Assembly: GCF_900177415.1 (NCBI RefSeq)
Contig: NZ_FXAF01000002.1
Coordinates: forward strand, 898,680-962,679
Reading direction: 5' to 3'
Length of the DNA stretch: 64,000 nucleotides
From: Xaviernesmea oryzae
Lineage (GTDB): Bacteria; Pseudomonadota; Alphaproteobacteria; Rhizobiales; Rhizobiaceae
The position numbers and the translations under genes are program-made. The first letter of the stretch is position 1. Every line of letters begins with the position of its first letter. Of this stretch, positions 25,643 through 34,274 are shown in pieces. A model generated the notes under the pieces. It did no database searches. It saw nothing but the letters and a program-made list of their open reading frames with translations, and was not told the origin of the DNA.

Positions 25643-26092
25643 ACCGACAGGGATGAGCAGCGGTTCGTAGAGGACGTGGCACGGCTGCTCGCGCCTTGGG
25701 GCGTGCCGCTCGCCGCCGCCCGTCTCTATGGCTATTTGCTTCTCTGCCCTCGCCCTGTCAGCCTCGATCAGATCACCGAAAAGCTGGAGATCAGCAAGAG
25801 CAGCGCCAGCGTAGCCGCTCGGCTGTTGGAGAGTTACACGCTGGCGCGTCGTCATAGCGAACCTGGAACCAAACGCGCGCTTTATGCCGTGGCGGACGAC
25901 TACGAAGCCATGATTCGGCAGCAGAATCGTCTGCTCGACGCATTGGCCGGGCAGTTGAACGCCGGAACTGAACTGGCTGTGCCCAAGGCGGTCAGTGAGC
26001 GTCTCGGTGAGATGGCCGATTTCTATCGGATAACGCGAGATGCCATGGCGGATGCCGTGAGCCGCTGGAAGCGTGGCCGACGACGGCAATGA
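25622..26092 (+). CDS. GbsR/MarR-family transcriptional regulator
   Basis: 156 residues from the ATG at 25622. A MarR-like winged helix is seen: WGVPLAAARLYGYLLLCPRP, VSLDQITEKLEISKSSASVA, ARLLESYTLARRHSEPGTKRALYAV, then a long C-terminal helix. This layout is typical of GbsR-type regulators. There is no ribosome-binding site; the start lies in the middle of a 42-bp palindrome. An in-frame TTG at 25607 is an alternative start. The methyltransferase gene follows 40 bases downstream on the same strand and is probably coregulated. Confidence 0.85.
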   Translation: MPNIQNETDRDEQRFVEDVARLLAPWGVPLAAARLYGYLLLCPRPVSLDQITEKLEISKSSASVAARLLESYTLARRHSEPGTKRALYAVADDYEAMIRQQNRLLDALAGQLNAGTELAVPKAVSERLGEMADFYRITRDAMADAVSRWKRGRRRQ

Positions 26093-26132
26093 GCCCCGCA
26101 GCGGCGCTGACGGTGCGGAGGAAAGGCAGAAA

Positions 26133-26816
26133 ATGGGTCTCTTTCTAAATCTCATCGCTCAGACGATCGTCTGGTTCGGTTTCATGGGCGCGATCATCTT
26201 TGTTGCCGCAGGCACGACGGATTACGCCGGCGGGTGGCTTTATCTCGGAATGATGGCCACGCTCTCGGTCGTATTCGGGACAATCATGGCGCGCGTCGAT
26301 CCTGGCCTGCTCAGGGAGCGCCTTAAACCGCCCGTGCAGAAAGATCAGCCGCTCGCGGACAAGCTGCTTCTCGTCGCAATCCTGCTCCTCATGTTGGGAG
26401 GAATGGGCTTCATGGCGGCGGATGCGGCGCGCTGGCACTGGTCGGCAATGCCGTCTTCCGTGCAGTGGGCGGGCTGCGGGCTGCTTCTCGCGGCGCTTTT
26501 GTTCATTTACTGGATCATGCGGACGAACAGCTTTGCAGCGCCGGTTGTGAAAATACAAAAGGACCGCGGGCAGGCGGTCATCACAACAGGCCCTTATGCC
26601 ATCGTCCGCCACCCGATGTATTTGGGCGCGCTCTTCTATATCGCCGGGACATCCCTCGTACTCGGCTCGTGGTGGGGACTTGCGGCGGTCCCCCTCCTCG
26701 CCCTCCTGCTTGGCATGCGGATCGGCATCGAGGAGCAGGCGCTGCGCACGGGTCTCGAGGGCTATGATGAATACGCGCACCATGTGCGTCGGCGTCTGAT
26801 TCCGTTCATCTGGTGA
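26133..26816 (+). CDS. Isoprenylcysteine carboxyl methyltransferase (ICMT)-type membrane methyltransferase
   Basis: 227 residues from the ATG at 26133 after GAGGAAAGGCAG. Four to six hydrophobic segments (for example IAQTIVWFGFMGAIIFVAAG, LLLVAILLLMLGGMGFMAA, LLLAALLFIYWIM) precede the conserved C-terminal block TTGPYAIVRHPMYLGALFYI and GIEEQALRTGLEGYDEYAHH typical of ICMT/PEMT/NnrU-type S-adenosylmethionine-dependent enzymes. Bacterial members methylate unknown lipids or small molecules. It probably forms an operon with the GbsR/MarR-type regulator. Confidence 0.82.
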   Translation: MGLFLNLIAQTIVWFGFMGAIIFVAAGTTDYAGGWLYLGMMATLSVVFGTIMARVDPGLLRERLKPPVQKDQPLADKLLLVAILLLMLGGMGFMAADAARWHWSAMPSSVQWAGCGLLLAALLFIYWIMRTNSFAAPVVKIQKDRGQAVITTGPYAIVRHPMYLGALFYIAGTSLVLGSWWGLAAVPLLALLLGMRIGIEEQALRTGLEGYDEYAHHVRRRLIPFIW

Positions 26817-26865
26817 GACGGCCATCCTGCATCGCAAGGCCTCGCCCCGACAGCCGTTTTTATTT

Positions 26866-27705
26866 TCACGATGCCGAGTCGGTCTGAGGCCGGCGGCGGA
26901 AAAAGCTCTGGACGCGTTCGGGAGCATCGTCCGAGAACATCGTCTCCGGCGAACCCTGGGACACGATCCGTCCGGCCTCCATGAAAACGATGTCGTCGGC
27001 TACCGTCCGGGCAAAACCTGTTTCATGGGTTACGACCAGCATGGTCATTCCGGCCCTGGCCAGCTCCTGCATCACCGCCAGAACCTCGCGCGACAGTTCG
27101 GGATCGAGCGCCGATGTCGCCTCGTCGAAGAGCATGACTTTCGGCTGCATGGCGAGGGCACGCGCGATGGCGACCCGCTGCTGCTGGCCGCCGGAAAGCT
27201 GCGAGGGTAACGCATTTTCCCGATGCGAAAGCCCGACCCTGGCGAGAAGCGCACTCGCCCTTTCCTGCGCTTCGGCGCGGCTGCAAAGCCCCGCGGAAAC
27301 CGGAGCAAAGGCGACATTGGCAAGCGCGCTCAGGTTGGCGAACAGATTGAACCGCTGGAAAACCATTCCCGTACGCCGGCGATGGCCCCGCAGAACACGT
27401 TCGCTGGCCGGATAGAGCCGCCCGCCGCGTTCCTCGCGACCGACCAGTTCGCCATCCACCCAAACCTCCCCGGCCACCGGCGTTGCGAGATAGTTGACGC
27501 AGCGCAGCAGGGTGGTCTTTCCCGAGCCGCTCGGCCCGACCAGCGCCGTCGTCGTCCCTTCGCGCACGGCAAGGTCGATGCCTTTGAGAATATCGTGAGC
27601 ACCATATGAAAGATGCAGGTCGCGCAGCTCGACGGCAATTCCCGGATCGGGCCTCTGCGGCCAAGAGCGTGGCCGCGGGCGGGTATGGATCTCCGGCGCG
27701 CTCAT
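26866..27705 (-). CDS. Polar amino acid ABC transporter ATPase (GlnQ/HisP-like)
   Basis: 279 residues. Walker A GPSGSGKTTLLRCVN, the Q-loop region GMVFQRFNLFANLSALANV, signature LSGGQQQRVAIARALA, Walker B KVMLFDEATSALDPEL and the switch histidine VVTHETGFARTV are intact. The N-terminal ~25 residues (MSAPEIHTRPRPRSWPQRPD) are an extra tail before the usual start. Its start overlaps the upstream permease stop by four bases. It energises the two permeases encoded upstream in the operon. Confidence 0.93.
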   Translation of the reverse strand: MSAPEIHTRPRPRSWPQRPDPGIAVELRDLHLSYGAHDILKGIDLAVREGTTTALVGPSGSGKTTLLRCVNYLATPVAGEVWVDGELVGREERGGRLYPASERVLRGHRRRTGMVFQRFNLFANLSALANVAFAPVSAGLCSRAEAQERASALLARVGLSHRENALPSQLSGGQQQRVAIARALAMQPKVMLFDEATSALDPELSREVLAVMQELARAGMTMLVVTHETGFARTVADDIVFMEAGRIVSQGSPETMFSDDAPERVQSFFRRRPQTDSAS

Positions 27706-28355
27706 GCTGCGGCTGCCTTGCGCGTCAGCTGCTTTTCAAGCGCTATCAGGGCGATATTGATGACCGCGTAGATACCGCCGGCGATCGCCACCATCAGCAA
27801 CGGGCTGGCTCCCGAATAGATATAGGCGCTGGCCGTGCTCATGATCTCGCTGACGGAAATCGCCGATGCGAGTGAGGTTTCCTTGAAAAGCACGGTCGTA
27901 CGGCCGACGAATGGCCCCGCCGCGATACGGATGACCTGCGGCACGACCACGCCTGTTGCAAAGGGCAAAGGCGGGATGCCCAGCGCCCGCGCTGCCTCGA
28001 ACTGGCCGCGCGGAACGCCTTCGTAGCTGGCCCGGAAGATCTCGAAATAATAGGCCGTCGCAAAGAATACGAAAGCGATGATCGCCGCCGTCATGGGGCT
28101 GATGGCGCGGCCCATCATGGTCGAGCCGTAAAAGGCCAGAAACAACAGGATGAGCGGCGGCGTGGTCTGCGCCAGCCAGCTATAGATACGCACCAGAAGG
28201 CCGACTGACCTGTGGGCGCAGATATCGACGACGCATAGCAACGCCCCCAGAATTGTGGACAGGACACAGCTCGTCGCCAGCAGGATGAACGCGTTGAGCA
28301 ATGCCTGGCCGAAGACCGGGAATCCGTCGGAGACGGCTGTCATGAAGGTACTCAT
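27702..28355 (-). CDS. Polar amino acid ABC transporter permease (HisM/GlnP-like)
   Basis: 217 residues with about five membrane spans. The family EAA-type loop is ASYEGVPRGQFEAARALGIPP; the N-terminal span LLNAFILLATSCVLSTILGA and the TTPPLILLFLAFYG segment fit His/Glu/Gln permeases. ATGA overlaps join it to the AroM gene upstream and the ATPase downstream. It pairs with the second permease at 29116-29763. Confidence 0.9.
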   Translation of the reverse strand: MSTFMTAVSDGFPVFGQALLNAFILLATSCVLSTILGALLCVVDICAHRSVGLLVRIYSWLAQTTPPLILLFLAFYGSTMMGRAISPMTAAIIAFVFFATAYYFEIFRASYEGVPRGQFEAARALGIPPLPFATGVVVPQVIRIAAGPFVGRTTVLFKETSLASAISVSEIMSTASAYIYSGASPLLMVAIAGGIYAVINIALIALEKQLTRKAAAA

Positions 28356-29119
28356 GGTCTTCTCTCCGCGTCTGTGGCGGGAAGAAGATTGAGCGCCATG
28401 CCGACGGAGGCCGATGCGGCGGTTATGACCGGAACACCAAGGCGTACCGACAGGGCATCTCCCCCACCGACGGTCGCGCCATAGGCCCAGACCAGCACGA
28501 TATCCGGAGAGAGCATCGTGAGTTCCGCGCCCGCGGCATCGATATCGCCTCCGTGACCGCAGAAAACCAGGTCGAGACTGCGCGCCCAGGGCTTTGCCGC
28601 CCAGCCCGCTTTCTGCTGATCGCGCTGTCTGTCGCCATAGACCAGCATGGCGACCTTCGCCGATGGCCTGGTCATCGAAAGAGCTTGGGCATAGGACGAC
28701 AGGGCGAGCGGCGGAAAGATCACCGGTCTTGTCGAAGCGAAACTACCGTCGGGAAACTCCTCCGCGGCGCAAACGATTGTCAGATCGACATTTTCGTCGG
28801 TTTCGAGTTCCCGGATCGATGCCTGAACCGGCCCGATGAAGCTGTCGCGGTCGAACCATTTGGCCGTCCAGCCCGCGCCGAGCGGCCCCCGGGCGCCGTT
28901 TTCGCGTATATTCGAGCGGATGGCGGGAGCGCCGTCGCGTGCCGACATCGCATCCAGCTTGTCCGGCCCCAGCCCTTCAAGGGCATGACGCCAGACGATC
29001 CCGATATCCCGGCCGGCTTTTGCCAGCAGCTCTCTGTGAAACGTATCGAGGTCGGGCCTTGGCCCCTGCCCGAGGCTGATGAATCCGATGCGTGGTTTTG
29101 AGTGATTTGCGGTCGTCAC
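28352..29119 (-). CDS. AroM-family protein
   Basis: 255 residues from a GTG at 29119 that overlaps the upstream permease stop (GTGA). The N-terminal PRIGFISLGQGPRPDLDTFH is characteristic of the AroM family, a group of unknown function distantly like Asp/Glu racemase-type proteins. The rest contains LTIVCAAEEFPDG, VAMLVYGDRQRDQQKAGW and PDIVLVWAYGATVGGGDALS. The longer reading to 29383 would overlap the permease gene by 268 bases and shows no family similarity there. Its place inside a polar amino acid ABC operon suggests action on the imported compound, perhaps isomerisation; this is inference. Confidence 0.8.
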   Translation of the reverse strand: MTTANHSKPRIGFISLGQGPRPDLDTFHRELLAKAGRDIGIVWRHALEGLGPDKLDAMSARDGAPAIRSNIRENGARGPLGAGWTAKWFDRDSFIGPVQASIRELETDENVDLTIVCAAEEFPDGSFASTRPVIFPPLALSSYAQALSMTRPSAKVAMLVYGDRQRDQQKAGWAAKPWARSLDLVFCGHGGDIDAAGAELTMLSPDIVLVWAYGATVGGGDALSVRLGVPVITAASASVGMALNLLPATDAERRP

Positions 29120-29763
29120 GGATGGCTCCACCGGCGTGCCGAGACGCGCGCCGCAAGGGCAAGCACGCTGCCGAGCAGGATGTAGATAGCCGCCGTAGAC
29201 AGCAGTATCTCGAAGGGGCGATAGGTCTCGGAAACGATCTCGTTGGCGATCGCCGTCAGTTCGGGAATGGTGATGATGGAGGCGACGGACGTTCCCTTCA
29301 GGACAAGCGTGGCATTGGAGAGCCAAGTCGGGACGATGACGCGCAGGGCCTGCGGATAGATCACGCGACCCCAGATCAGCCATGCGGGCAGACCGAGCGC
29401 ACCGGCCGCTTCATATTGCCCGCTGTCGACGGATTTGAGCCCGGCCCGGAGGATTTCCATCGTATAGGCGATCGCCGAAAGCGTCAGCCCGACCAGCGCC
29501 GTAGCGAGAGCGGGCAGGACTATCCCGATCTGCGGCAGGCCGTAATAGACCAGGAACAGGATCACCAGGGTCGGGATCGAGCGCATCAACGTGCTGGCTG
29601 CGGCGAGACCCCGCGACAGCGGCGTTTCGCGCCGCAGTCCGCTGACGGCCAGGGGAGTGGCGATCAGGGTCGACAGAACCAGGGTGGCGAGGGTCAGCCA
29701 GGCCGTCGTCCAGGCTGCCCGCAACAATGCGGGCAGGTTCTCCATAAGAAACGCGAAATCCAT
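29116..29763 (-). CDS. Polar amino acid ABC transporter permease (HisQ/GlnP-like)
   Basis: About 215 residues from the ATG at 29763 (a GTG at 29769 is also possible). Membrane spans such as AWTTAWLTLATLVLSTLIAT and the permease loop GLKSVDSGQYEAAGALGLPA identify the polar amino acid uptake family. It is second in the operon after the binding-protein gene and forms a heterodimer candidate with the permease at 27702-28355. Confidence 0.9.
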   Translation of the reverse strand: MDFAFLMENLPALLRAAWTTAWLTLATLVLSTLIATPLAVSGLRRETPLSRGLAAASTLMRSIPTLVILFLVYYGLPQIGIVLPALATALVGLTLSAIAYTMEILRAGLKSVDSGQYEAAGALGLPAWLIWGRVIYPQALRVIVPTWLSNATLVLKGTSVASIITIPELTAIANEIVSETYRPFEILLSTAAIYILLGSVLALAARVSARRWSHP

Positions 29764-29778
29764 CGCCACCGACCCGGA

Positions 29779-30573
29779 TCAGTTGCCGCCGATCCACTCT
29801 TTCTCCAGCGCGGCAAGTTCGCCGCTATCCTTCAGGCGCTTCAGCTCCGTATTGACCGCCTCGAGCAGTTCCGGCTGGCTGCGGCTGACGATCAGCGCAT
29901 GCGTATAGGGCGATACGCCATCGACCGTGAAGCCGGGTTTGAGCACCTTCAGCGCTGCGTCTTCCTTCACGTGCTGGCTCGCGGTCACATAATTGATCGC
30001 GATTGCATCGATGCGGCCGTTCTTGAGATCGAGAATCTCCTCGGCAATGCCGGGATAGGTCGTGATGGTGATATCGGATCCGAAAATGTCGGCGAGCAGC
30101 TTGTTCTCCTGCCCCCCGCGAACCGCACCCACCGTCTTGCCCTTCGCGTCCGCAACGGTCGTGATCGTCGTTCCGGCCTTGACCAGCAGCGTCGAGAAAT
30201 TCTCGATCGTCGGTTCGGTCATGTAGAGATCGGGCGATGCGAGACGCTGGGGCGTGCGCGCGGTGGCCGAGCAGATCATGTCGAAACGGCCGGCCTTCAG
30301 GCCGGGGATGGTCGCCGAAAAATCCACGCGCACGAATTCGGTTTTCAGTTCCAGCCCTTCGGCGATCCTGCGGCAAAGCTCTACATCGAAGCCCGTCAGC
30401 TTGCCGTCGGTGCCGACGGTGGTCATCGGCGGAGCGTTGCCGGTCGTGGCGATGGTGATGGTGCCGGATGTGGCCAGCTTTTCCGCATAGGACGGTCCGG
30501 CGGCATGTGCAGGCGCCACGGCGAATGCGCAAAGCATGAAAGGAACGGCGAAGCCGGGCATTCTCAGGTTCAT
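29779..30573 (-). CDS. Polar amino acid ABC transporter substrate-binding protein
   Basis: 264 residues with a signal peptide (MPGFAVPFMLCAFAVAPAHA) and a GAGGG site upstream. The mature domain follows the type II pattern of SBP_bac_3: GTITIATTGNAPPMTTVGTD, GKLTGFDVELCRRIAEGL, FDMICSATARTPQRL, GKTVGAVRGGQENKLLADIF. It is first in a five-gene operon (binding protein, permease, AroM, permease, ATPase). The LysR gene at 30792 is transcribed divergently and is the likely regulator. Confidence 0.92.
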   Translation of the reverse strand: MNLRMPGFAVPFMLCAFAVAPAHAAGPSYAEKLATSGTITIATTGNAPPMTTVGTDGKLTGFDVELCRRIAEGLELKTEFVRVDFSATIPGLKAGRFDMICSATARTPQRLASPDLYMTEPTIENFSTLLVKAGTTITTVADAKGKTVGAVRGGQENKLLADIFGSDITITTYPGIAEEILDLKNGRIDAIAINYVTASQHVKEDAALKVLKPGFTVDGVSPYTHALIVSRSQPELLEAVNTELKRLKDSGELAALEKEWIGGN

Positions 30574-30696
30574 GACGAGTTTCCCTCTGATTGTCGTTGA
30601 GGAGCCAGCATTATCCTTGCGACCGCCATGCGGAAATCGACCGGCGCCGTTTGCTCACGGGCGCGATTGGACCGCAGGCAGCCCCGCCCCGTCCAA

Positions 30697-30727
30697 TATT
30701 TTCCTTCTATATTTTCATAGGAAAATA
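30697..30727. promoter_or_regulatory. Nested palindromes upstream of LysR gene (candidate operator)
   Basis: TATTTTCC at 30697-30704 and GGAAAATA at 30720-30727 form 8-base arms; inside them CTAT and ATAG form a second inverted repeat. The site lies between the divergent LysR and binding-protein genes, where LysR proteins usually bind. Confidence 0.5.
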
Positions 30728-30791
30728 CCTATGGTGTGCGGGGGGCCGAACAACCGCGCCCCTGCGCCGTCCAACCGCCGATGGATCCGCG

Positions 30792-31721
30792 ATGAATCCG
30801 AACCTTCGTCACCTTGAGGTCTTTCGCCTTTTCTCACGCGTCATGAGCGTAACCGAAACGGCGCGTCTTCTGCGCATTACCCAACCCTCGGTCAGCCAAG
30901 CGTTGCGCGATCTCGAAAACCAGCTGGGCCTGGAGCTTATCATTCGCGGCCAGGGGCCGCTGAAGCTGACGGCCAATGCGGACCTTCTGCTGAAGAACAT
31001 GGAAGATGTTCTGGACAACATGCAGGCGCTGCGCGAGCGGGCCGCACGATTGCGTGGCGAGCAGGACAACAGCCTCGCCATCGCTTCGGTACATCCCCTC
31101 ACCGGCTGGATACTGCCCCAGGCGCTTGCACGGCTCAAGAACAGCCATCCCCATACCCGCATCGCCCTCGAGGCCTATTCCAGCCGCGAGGTGATAAAGC
31201 ACGTCCAGGACCGTACCGCCGATATCGGTTTCACATTCCTGCCGGTCGACAATCCGGACATGGTCGTCCGGCCGCTGATGACGACGGAAATGGTCTGCCT
31301 GCTGCCGAAGAACCACGCACTGGCAGGGAGCGTGCAACTTACCCCTGAAACGCTCGATAACGAAACCATCATCACGTTCGGCCAGCAGGTGCGCCAGGAA
31401 TTCGATGTCCGCCTCGCCTTCGGCAATGGTAACGAGGCAGGCCGCTTTCTGACGACGAACCTCTCGGTCGTATCCGCCGATCTTGTGCGGCAGGGCCTGG
31501 GAATAGCCATTACATTGCCCTTCGTTCTGACCCCCAGAATGACGCAGGACATCGCCGTTTCCGCCTTCAGACCGGAAATCCGCCGTTCACTTGTCGCCAT
31601 CTATCTCAGGAAGCCGGGCCTTTCGACGCTGGGCAAGGCCTTCCTGGCGCAGGTGCGGGAGGAAAACCGCGGCTTTGCCGCACATCTGGACGCGCTCGGC
31701 GTTTTCGTCAAACCCGGCTGA
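30792..31721 (+). CDS. LysR-family transcriptional regulator
   Basis: 309 residues from the ATG at 30792 (MNPNLRHLEVFRLFSRVMSV). HTH: VTETARLLRITQPSVSQALR, then DLENQLGLELIIRG. The effector domain follows from ~90 (NSLAIASVHPLTGWILPQAL; ADIGFTFLPVDNPDMVVRPL). It is strongly similar in layout to the LysR at 40885-41817 (ETARLMRVSQPAVSQTLKEL), so the two may be paralogues that regulate related uptake operons. It is divergent from the polar amino acid ABC operon and upstream of an amidase. Confidence 0.92.
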   Translation: MNPNLRHLEVFRLFSRVMSVTETARLLRITQPSVSQALRDLENQLGLELIIRGQGPLKLTANADLLLKNMEDVLDNMQALRERAARLRGEQDNSLAIASVHPLTGWILPQALARLKNSHPHTRIALEAYSSREVIKHVQDRTADIGFTFLPVDNPDMVVRPLMTTEMVCLLPKNHALAGSVQLTPETLDNETIITFGQQVRQEFDVRLAFGNGNEAGRFLTTNLSVVSADLVRQGLGIAITLPFVLTPRMTQDIAVSAFRPEIRRSLVAIYLRKPGLSTLGKAFLAQVREENRGFAAHLDALGVFVKPG

Positions 31722-31832
31722 GCGCAGCCATTAGCGATCACCTATACAAATATCCGCCTTTCTTATTGGACAGGACCCTGTGGGGGGAGCAGCCTTGGTC
31801 ACGATGTATCCTGCATGCCTTGAGGAAATACG

Positions 31833-33203
31833 ATGACCGAACCCTTATGGACCCTTTCCGCAACCAGTCTGCGCGACGCCTACAGAGCCGGGACGCTGCG
31901 GCCCGGTGACGTTCTGGAAGCGGTTCTGGAACGCAACGCCGTTGTTGACCCGCGCCTCAACCTGTTTGCGACGCTGGATGTGGAAGGCGCGCGCGCCGCG
32001 GCGGCCGAAAGCGACGCGCGCTTCGAACGCGGCGAGCCGCTCGGCGATTTCGACGGTATCCCCGTGACCATCAAGGACAATATTCACGTCAAGGGGCTGC
32101 GTTGCGCCTGGGGCAGCAATCTCTACCTCGACCAGATTTCCGAAGAGGACGAGTTGCCGGTCGCGCGCCTTCGCGCCCAGGGTGCCGTCATTCTCGGCAA
32201 GACCAATGTTTCCGAATTCACGCTCGGTCGCGGTAATGTCAGCACCCTGGCCTTCGGAACCACACGCAATCCTTGGAACCCGGAACTGACGAGCGGCGCA
32301 TCGACCGGCGGCGGCGCAGCAGCGACCGCAGCGGGTGTTGCTCCGATTGCATTCGGCACCGATGGCGGTGGATCGATCCGCCGTCCTGCCGCCCATAACG
32401 GCCTTGTCGGGCTGAAGCCCTCGACCGGCCGCGTTGCCCGTATCAACGGTCTGCCGCCGATCCTGCATGATTTCGAGATCATCGGGCCGATCGCCCGCAC
32501 GACGGCCGATCTGGCGATGGCCCTTTCCGCGACAGAAGGCCCGGACGCGCATGACAGGCTTTCATTCGGCTTCACCAAAGGTAAGATCGAGCCGGTCCGC
32601 AAGGGTCTGAAGGTACTCTATGTACCGCAGCTTGCCGATATGAAGGTGGAGGAGCCGATCCGCATTTCCTGCGCCCGGGCCGCCGAAAATCTGGCGGCAC
32701 TCGACTTCGAGGTCGCGACGGGCGGAGCGCCGTTCGACGTAGCCCTGTTCGAGAAACACTGGCCGTCTATCGGTGGATCGGGCCTTGCCTGGCTTCTGAA
32801 GGACACGGACTGGGAAGGCAGGATCGGTGCGGCGTACCCGCCGATGATCGAGAAGGGAAAAACGCTTTCCGCCATCGATTATGTCGATGCGCTCATGGCG
32901 TTCCGCACGATCTACGCTGAGCTTGCCGTCGCTTTCGAGACATACGATTTCATCATGACGCCTTCGGCGGGCGCCATGCCGTGGAAGGCGGAAGAGTTCG
33001 GTCCTCCCTACCACCGCGCTTTCACGGGCTTCGTGAATTCCGCCGGTCTGCCGGGCATCAGCATACCATGCGATCCTGCCGAAGACGGCATGCCCATCGG
33101 CTTCCAGTTGATTGCACCCTTTGGGAAGGACTGGGATCTGATGTCGGTTGCCGCGCTCTACGAAGAGAACCATCCGTGGGCCGACCGTCGCCCGCAAATC
33201 TGA
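31833..33203 (+). CDS. Amidase (amidase-signature family)
   Basis: 456 residues from the ATG at 31833 with a GAGGAA site. The Ser-cisSer-Lys triad can be placed: lysine in VTIKDNIHVKGL, cis-Ser in SGASTGGGAAATAAG, nucleophile in FGTDGGGSIRRPA. The cis-Ser loop has Ser-Thr where most members have Ser-Ser, a mild deviation. The family hydrolyses amides to acid and ammonia (indoleacetamide, nicotinamide, allophanate and others). A second amidase of the same family lies at 34274-35692. The substrate is unknown. Confidence 0.9.
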   Translation: MTEPLWTLSATSLRDAYRAGTLRPGDVLEAVLERNAVVDPRLNLFATLDVEGARAAAAESDARFERGEPLGDFDGIPVTIKDNIHVKGLRCAWGSNLYLDQISEEDELPVARLRAQGAVILGKTNVSEFTLGRGNVSTLAFGTTRNPWNPELTSGASTGGGAAATAAGVAPIAFGTDGGGSIRRPAAHNGLVGLKPSTGRVARINGLPPILHDFEIIGPIARTTADLAMALSATEGPDAHDRLSFGFTKGKIEPVRKGLKVLYVPQLADMKVEEPIRISCARAAENLAALDFEVATGGAPFDVALFEKHWPSIGGSGLAWLLKDTDWEGRIGAAYPPMIEKGKTLSAIDYVDALMAFRTIYAELAVAFETYDFIMTPSAGAMPWKAEEFGPPYHRAFTGFVNSAGLPGISIPCDPAEDGMPIGFQLIAPFGKDWDLMSVAALYEENHPWADRRPQI

Positions 33204-33224
33204 CGGATCGGGCGCGGTGGCAAC

Positions 33225-34274
33225 TCAGTCGCCGCGCCTCAAACCCGCCGTCCAGAGGGGGCTCAGCAGCATAAGCCCGACTAGCCGGATCAGGTGATGC
33301 CCGCTGACGAAACCGGGATCGAGGTTGAGAGCGAAGGCGAGAACCGTCATCGCCTCGACGCCGCCGGGCGCAAAGGCCAGCCATACCTCGTTGAACGGCA
33401 GACCTGTCAGAAACGAAGCCAGCGCCGCAAAAATCGCCGCAATGACAATCGCCGCAGCGATGCTTCCCATCGCGGGCCGCAGCACGGCAACGATGGCCAT
33501 GGGATCCGTTCCGCGCAGGCGCGCACCGATAGCCGAGCCGACGATCACATAGGCGGCGATCAATGCGGCTCCGGGCAATACGCCGGAAACCATCCCGGTG
33601 GCATGGAGAATGCCGCTGCCGAGAAGAGCGCCCAGCAATAACCCTCCCGGAATGCGCAACCGTGCGCAGGCCAGCCCGCCGGCGCATGCAGCGGCAAGCA
33701 TCAGGAAAATATCGCCCGGACCGGCCAGGGCCGCATGTACCTTTTCAGGAGGAGCCGGGCTGACAAGAAGCAGGACCGGCACGAGAGAAACCAGCACGAT
33801 CTGGCGAAGCGTCTGGCTGACCGTGATCCGCATCAGATCGCCGCGGCTGTCGCTTGCTATGGCCAGAACCGCCGAAAGCGCTCCGGGCACCGAACTGAGG
33901 CGGGCCGAGGCGCTGTCCCAATTATGCCGCCGCGCCAGATATTGCGTGCCGACCACCATCGTCGCGATGACCGACAGCGCAAGCAGGATAATGCTGACGG
34001 GCCATTTTTCCAGCTTGCCCAGCATTTCAGGGGAAAGCACCGCCCCCATCGACGCGCCGAGCAGAATGAAAGCCACGCTGCGCAGCCGATCGGGAATCTT
34101 GAGCGGGCGCCCCGCAAAAACCGCGACAATGACCGCGATCATCGACCCGCACAGCCAGCCGGCCGGCATGCCTGCCAGCTCCAGAAGCCCCCCGCCGGCC
34201 ACCCCGATGGCAAGGGTTTCCGCGACGCGCATCCACAAGCTGCGGTCGTAAAGGCCCGACAATTTTCCTGCCAT
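33225..34274 (-). CDS. AbrB-family membrane protein
   Basis: 349 residues, strongly hydrophobic with about ten spans in two repeats. Typical pieces are MPAGWLCGSMIAVIVAVFAG, IPDRLRSVAFILLGASMG, RIPGGLLLGALLGSGILHAT and FNEVWLAFAPGGVEAMTVLAF. This matches the AbrB family (unrelated to the Bacillus regulator of that name), integral membrane proteins sometimes labelled ammonia monooxygenase but without demonstrated function. Its start shares one base with the amidase stop (TAATG), so it is cotranslated with the amidase and may export or import the substrate or product. Confidence 0.85.
   Translation of the reverse strand: MAGKLSGLYDRSLWMRVAETLAIGVAGGGLLELAGMPAGWLCGSMIAVIVAVFAGRPLKIPDRLRSVAFILLGASMGAVLSPEMLGKLEKWPVSIILLALSVIATMVVGTQYLARRHNWDSASARLSSVPGALSAVLAIASDSRGDLMRITVSQTLRQIVLVSLVPVLLLVSPAPPEKVHAALAGPGDIFLMLAAACAGGLACARLRIPGGLLLGALLGSGILHATGMVSGVLPGAALIAAYVIVGSAIGARLRGTDPMAIVAVLRPAMGSIAAAIVIAAIFAALASFLTGLPFNEVWLAFAPGGVEAMTVLAFALNLDPGFVSGHHLIRLVGLMLLSPLWTAGLRRGD

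Noticed and set aside
26817..26865. Possible terminator between the convergent methyltransferase and ABC ATPase genes
   Set aside because: A T-rich tract (tttttatttt) is present, but the only stem I find (acggc/gccgt) has a loop of over 30 bases, too weak to call.
29120..29383. N-terminal extension of the AroM-family gene
   Set aside because: It overlaps the permease gene; the GTG at 29119 overlapping the stop codon gives the exact family N terminus.
29092..30600. Plus-strand open frame of 502 codons opposite the amino acid permease and binding-protein genes
   Set aside because: Antisense to two conserved transport genes; composition is typical of a shadow frame.
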